Source: Gonocerus acuteangulatus
Taxonomy: Eukaryota > Arthropoda > Insecta > Hemiptera > Coreidae
NCBI GenBank assembly: GCA_946811695.1
Contig: OX328128.1
Location: forward strand, 80,105,666-80,169,665
Direction of reading: 5' to 3'
DNA length: 64,000 nt
Shown here: positions 59,614 to 64,000 of the stretch, piece by piece
Position numbering within the stretch: position 1 is the stretch's first letter
Layout: the number at the start of each line of letters is the position of its first letter
Translations under genes and position numbers: made by a program
Notes under the pieces: model-generated
Seen by the model: the letters and a program-made list of their open reading frames with translations, nothing else
Database searches by the model: none
Told to the model about the DNA's origin: nothing

Positions 59614-60068
59614 TATCAGATCATCCCATAAGAAATGTTGATTTTTAATATTCTGTCCCCTTTTTAATATTCCCTCCTTTTCAATTTTTTTTATTATATC
59701 ATTAAATACAGTTCTATTTATTATGCTTTGATTAGTAAAACTTATTTATTTTGTGGTGAAATTTCATGTGAAATGGATTTTCCAAGAAAGTGATAAAGGA
59801 GAAAATGCTGCTTCAACTTATTTAAAACTTGTACAAATACAGGGCAAAAATGTCATTAGTGAGTGACAAGCACAGAGCTGATATGAACGATTTTGGACGG
59901 GAAACCGCAAGCTTGAAGACGAGCCTCGAACAGGTTGACCAACAGAGCTTGACAACAAACTCTTGCGGGCTACTGTAGAAGAAAATCCTGTTGTAACAGT
60001 CAAAGAGCTAGCAGAAAAATTTTGATCGACGCATTCTACAGTCCACCGACTTATGGGATGATCTGATA
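59614..60068 (+). pseudogene. Mariner relic with transposase helix-turn-helix piece
   Basis: TATCAGATCATCCCATAAG at 59614 is mirrored by CTTATGGGATGATCTGATA at 60050-60068, matching mariner-type ends. Between them the + strand encodes KLEDEPRTG, then PTELDNKLLRATVEENPVVT and VKELAEKF, with stops in between: the second helix-turn-helix region of mariner transposases. The DDD catalytic part is deleted. Confidence 0.85.
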
Positions 60069-61030
60069 AAACATGTATAGGTTCAAATCCATTAATAATT
60101 TGTATTATCCCAAATTACTAATAATAATTTGCATAAAAATATCATACACATCTAACAGGATTAATTGGTTTTATTGAATTTGAATAACTACTTAATTTTG
60201 AAAGAATTTCATGATCTGAGTTTCGTTCAAGGTTCTCAATTAAAATCCAATGAAATTTATTACAAACATTTGAGCAAATTGTCAATTAATCACAGTGCCG
60301 TTTGTTGGGGATTTTACAATGATGATGGACTGAAGTTAGGCAAACAAAAGAACTTCCTCCATATTGGGTATTCCTTTTACCTGAGAACCCTGACCGACAC
60401 TCCGACCAGCAGATGTTTTCACATTTGAACAGTCGTGTATCACTAACTCAATTAATTGCTTATGTTATATTATAGAAAGATATAATGCATTCTTAATGTA
60501 GAACATAATGACAATAAATATAGTTAATTTCCTCATGAGATATGAATAGATGAGATATGAGCCGTTTTTCCCACAGAAGAATATAGCTACTCCCCTTGAA
60601 GAAGTGGTGCATATAAAATAAAAATCATGCAGGTGATAAAGAAGAACCAGCTCTACCCACATGCAATTTAACTACTTCCGGTTATAAGGTGGCAAGATAT
60701 AACAAATAAAGATACAATAAACTCTCCTTATTTCAGCTATTAACTCAACGATCAACTATACAATCTCCATCATGTTTAAATTTTACCAATTGACCAATGC
60801 TCATTCTTCATTCAAAAGAATTGTTACTATTTATTGTTGGGATATTTTTTATCTTGTTTTCTATTAGTTAATCCATCGACTCATTGGTAATTAGAACACT
60901 GTACAATAAGAAAAACATGTCAAAAGCTAAAATGAGATATAGTGACTTTCAATGAGGTGAGTTCTTCCTCTCCTCATAGCCCTCACAAAGAAATTTAATT
61001 TAACCCAAAACATTAGCACATTCAATACAG
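60069..61030. other. Intergenic, no feature seen
   Basis: AT-rich; the 87-codon ORF at 60165 shows no recognisable motif. Confidence 0.5.
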
Positions 61031-61032
61031 CA

Positions 61033-61520
61033 AGCACCTTATGGTGCTCATCAAGCCTTATAGCTGAACTGAGAGCACCATATGGTGCTCTCCCAGCCTC
61101 TTCCCAGAGACAAGGAGCGCCATATGGCGCTTTCTCAACGCTCCCAATAGACAGTGAGCGCCTTATGGTGCTCACCAGTTACCTGTGCTAGATCGAGAGC
61201 ACCATACGGTACTATCCCACCCCTTTCTGAGACGGGGGTGGGGGGACCATATGCTCATCAATACCACGCTGATATACTGGGATCACCATACGGTGCTCTC
61301 ATCACCCTTCCCAGATACAGGGAGCACCATATGGTGCTAGATCGAGAGCACCATACGGTACTATCCCACCCCTTTTCGAGACGGGGAGGACCATATGCTC
61401 ATCAAGACCACGCTGCTGTACTGGGAGCACCACACGGGGCTCTCATCACCCTTCCCAGATACAGGGACCACTACATGGTGCTCATCAAGTCTTGCTGGAC
61501 TGAGAGCACCATAAATAGCT
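61033..61520. repeat. Array of GAGCACCATATGGTGCTC palindromes
   Basis: About 13 variants of this 18-bp palindrome, spaced about 35-50 bp apart, with intervening CTCCCAGCCTCTTCCCAGAGA-like text. Two longer units (from 61190 and 61340) are duplicated. The ORFs here are by-products. Confidence 0.88.
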
Positions 61521-62496
61521 CGGGCCCATTCAGTTCCGTCTTAATAAAAACACATTTTTTATTTTGAAATTTAGTTTTATTAAATATCATGACCAAACCC
61601 CAAATATTTCCATACTTGAAAAAGCTAAAATATTTATTCTGAAAATCTGCTAAATAAGGCAGACCTTCTTTTAACAGGTATGAAGTGTTTATAAAGCGCC
61701 AATGGCTGTGAGTGTTAGGCCTATTTTACACAAGCTTTGTACTTGTCCGTATCACTAAGCTGGCTTAGTGATAAATAATCGTTCACACCCAGTGGACAAG
61801 TAGAGTTCAGTACAGTTTGTATAGTAGTCTAGGCTGAGTAAGTAGTTTCTAAACACTTGTTGGGGATGTTTACATGAGGTAGGCAAGAGAGAACTGCTTA
61901 GTAGAGTATTGTCTTAGCTTTGGCTAAGTATTGATAAATATTAGACACTATTTCCTTTGACCTCTCAAAGTCTTCCGTAGTCTTAAACGACTGAGACATA
62001 ATCAGTTTTTATAATATTTCATGTATTGTGTTGTTCCTTGAAACGGGAATATGCAAATGATGGAACTATCCAGAATATTTCCCTCAAAATTTTGCGCCAG
62101 TGGAATTGAACTTTTCCATCTATCTGAAGAGGCTATAGATGTAGAATTTGAACATTAAGGATTTCAATTCAGCAAGTCTTCTGACATTTATCAACATATT
62201 GTATTAAATATTTTGTCTTTTGGCCAAAACAAAACCGTGAAATTTAATGATCTTTATTTTATTTAGAACGCAATATAATTATCTCAATAAAAGAAATGGT
62301 AATTTAAAATATCCCATAGAGCACATGAAGTAAATGAAATGCATTGCATTCCTTAGAATTCTTTATTAGTAACTTAATGAATTCATTTAAAGTTTGGAAT
62401 TTTCAAATTAGAAGGACAAACATATTATGAAAAATAAAATTGTGGGGATAAAATTGTAGGAGAATAAATAGATAATGGAGTTTATGCTAAACTTAC
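61521..62496. other. Probable intron of the minus-strand gene, no feature seen
   Basis: AT-rich; a few bases at 61699 resemble a SINE-A head. No exon is visible. Confidence 0.4.
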
Positions 62497-64000
62497 CTGA
62501 TTCCCAACCATCATCATCTTCATCGGCTGTTGACGATTCCGTAGTTTCGCCTTCTGATGATTCCGATGGTGTTTCTCCTTGAGTAACGCCTGGACCTCTT
62601 CTCCACACGCCCTTACTTAGCAATACAGTAACCTGGACAACCAAAAAAATATATTTCAAACAGTGACAAAAAATATATTATTCATTGATAAAAAACTCAA
62701 ATAGGCCAATAGGCCGTACGAATTTCTCGTCAGCTTCAATGGGTAAAATTGTAATCCGTTATCCTTTCTATAGGGAGAGAGTACCTGAAATCACAGAAAT
62801 ACCAAAGAAAGGTCTCCCCATGGTTTAGTGGCTAGTAAGCTTGATTCTCATACGGGAAACATAGGCGGATTAACTTCCGCCTGGAAAGAATTTCCAGCTA
62901 CACCATAGTTGTATATAAAGGGTGGCAAACTGTAGATAGCCTGGCACTAATAGAAGCAGATGCATCATAAAAAAAAGAAGAAAAGAAAAGATTCCTCCCT
63001 ATAGGGAGGGATGAAACACACCTTGAATCAATCATTGTAGAAAATAAAATCAGGAAAATGCAAGGTAATTTGGAAGCCAACAGATTTTATCCCCAAAAAC
63101 ATATTTTCGAACAATCAAGCTCAGGGGATTTTTTTGTTTAACTACACTATTGTGATGTTTATTAAAAAATTATATTATAAATGTTGAATTAATTCGGTGA
63201 AAATCAAAGTTAAATCCTGTCTAACAAATTGGATGTATATTACAGGAATTCAGCTTTATATACTTTTCTTGGCAATCTACTTGGATGGAAGATGGAAAAT
63301 GTAAAGTATTAAGAAGTGGTGGCTGAACTCCCGGCATGTACAACATTATCAGCTTAGTTCGTAAAAGATAAAAGAAACCCTTTAAATGATAACATTTCCC
63401 CGAGGATAAAGTGGGAAGACACAGAATTTTAGGATGAGTTATCTATGATGACAGAAACTTTATTATTACAGTTTAAATAAATTGTGATTAGCACAAAAAA
63501 ATAGTTGTAATTATCGGAATAATCACAGAAACAGCTGTGATTACAGTTGTAATTACAGAATTGCGATTGTGAGTGTAATTATAATCAAATGTCTGATTAC
63601 AAGTGTAACCGTAATCACTCTTGTAATTAAGATTATAATCGTAATCGTATCTTCAGGATCTGCCATTATAATTGTAATTGGAGGCTCACACTTTTAATTT
63701 GTGTAAATTACATGTCTTTATTTAAATTCTAACATCCACTTATAAAGAACACATATTTTTAGCAAGGACTATCTACAGGTTGGCCAGGAAAAGGCTCCAC
63801 TCGGTAGTGGGGATCGAACCCACTCACGCCTTAACGCTCTCAAACATCGGGCCTTGATGTAAAAGTAAAATATTTTTTAAAACATACTCACCCTAAAATC
63901 TGGCGGGTAAAGTTTATTAGCTTTGTCTTTATGGGCATCGTCTAAATCCCACTTATCTATCCTCAGAATCAATCTCTCCTCCCGGTCCTCTTCTAAATTC
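62497..64000 (-). CDS. Unidentified gene, two internal exons (5' part beyond the window)
   Basis: Exon 63892-64000+ ends at donor GTGAGT and encodes NLEEDREERLILRIDKWDL, then HKDKANKLYPPDFR. Exon 62497-62632 starts after TTGTCCAG, encodes VTVLLSKGVWRRGPGVTQ followed by a Ser/Glu/Asp-rich acidic stretch (STADEDDDGWESG) and ends at donor GTAAGT. Both borders are canonical and the codon phase runs through, which makes this convincing as a gene. The first exon looks charged and helical, the second has a low-complexity acidic tail suggesting a cytoplasmic or nuclear disordered segment. I do not recognise the family. The next exon is unknown: 52435-52681 fits in phase, or 52162 would give an immediate stop. 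A family-B SINE (62811) and a family-A SINE (63712) lie in the intron. Confidence 0.7.
62811..62975 (+). mobile_element. Degenerate family-B SINE
   Basis: GGTCTCCCCATGGTTTAGTG and GATTCTCATACGGGA head, degenerate body with AATTTCCAGCTACACC, tail GCACTAATAGAAGCAGATGC and poly-A. Confidence 0.7.
63475..63690. mobile_element. GTGATTAC-motif element 4, truncated
   Basis: Array of GTGATTAC/GTAATTAC motifs in both orientations without the CAGTGTTGGGC termini. In the intron between the two minus-strand exons. Confidence 0.7.
63712..63856 (-). mobile_element. Family-A SINE (minus)
   Basis: On the minus strand: GGCCCGATGTTTGAGAGCGT, TAAGGCGTGAG, B-box GGTTCGATCCC, GGCCAACCTGTAGATAG, tail with AGTGGATGTTAGAATTT. 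It ends 36 bp from the exon at 63892. Confidence 0.82.

Noticed and set aside
60165..60428. 87-codon + strand ORF
   Set aside because: No recognisable domain, no splice sites and AT-rich composition; kept as unannotated.

Overview
This window is animal, almost certainly arthropod and most likely insect, nuclear DNA. It is AT-rich. Genes are split into small exons with GT/AG introns, and most of the rest is transposable elements, tandem arrays and microsatellites. The insect assignment rests on an ITIH-like protein with an insect-style CLIP cysteine pattern, insect-type LINE, mariner, hAT, piggyBac-like and PIF/Harbinger remnants, and a repeat-encoded protein family common in arthropod genomes. 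I cannot name the species.

Two genes can be assembled exon by exon, both on the + strand. The first (161-8017, entering from the left) is the C-terminal 545 residues of an inter-alpha-trypsin-inhibitor heavy-chain-like secreted protein. Its 11 exons join in one frame and end in a six-cysteine CLIP-like module. The second (21276-34642) is a complete RNase H2 subunit B gene of 7 exons and 308 aa, with a C-terminal PCNA-binding (PIP-box) motif. At the right edge two minus-strand exons (62497-62632 and 63892-64000+) belong to an unidentified gene whose 5' part lies outside the window. A phase-compatible but unproven terminal exon lies near 52435-52681.

Between the two genes lie a 7.1-kb array of about 160 units of 43/44 bp, each carrying an 18-bp perfect palindrome (8947-16060), a TTAA-flanked element (16093-17961), a microsatellite tract (18.75-19.74 kb), and a 1.05-kb element with 220-bp inverted repeats (20023-21074) that ends 201 bp before the RNASEH2B start codon. 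The RNASEH2B introns hold a 46-bp satellite interrupted by a LINE with a clear 15-bp target duplication, a hAT element with an exact 8-bp target duplication, SINEs and LINE remnants.

From 34.6 to 62 kb I see no convincing gene. The region holds nested elements: a hAT-like pair at 33.5 and 38.1 kb, four elements built from inverted GTGATTAC/GTAATCAC motifs, a foldback at 43.0 kb, a 124-bp minisatellite at 44 kb, a 36-bp array at 51 kb, a PIF/Harbinger derivative at 53.4 kb, a long-TIR element at 56.1 kb, two abutting TTAA elements at 57.8-59.3 kb (one carrying a 5S-rRNA-derived SINE), a mariner relic at 59.6 kb, and a second palindrome array at 61 kb. No operon-like organisation is expected or seen; the genes appear functionally unrelated.
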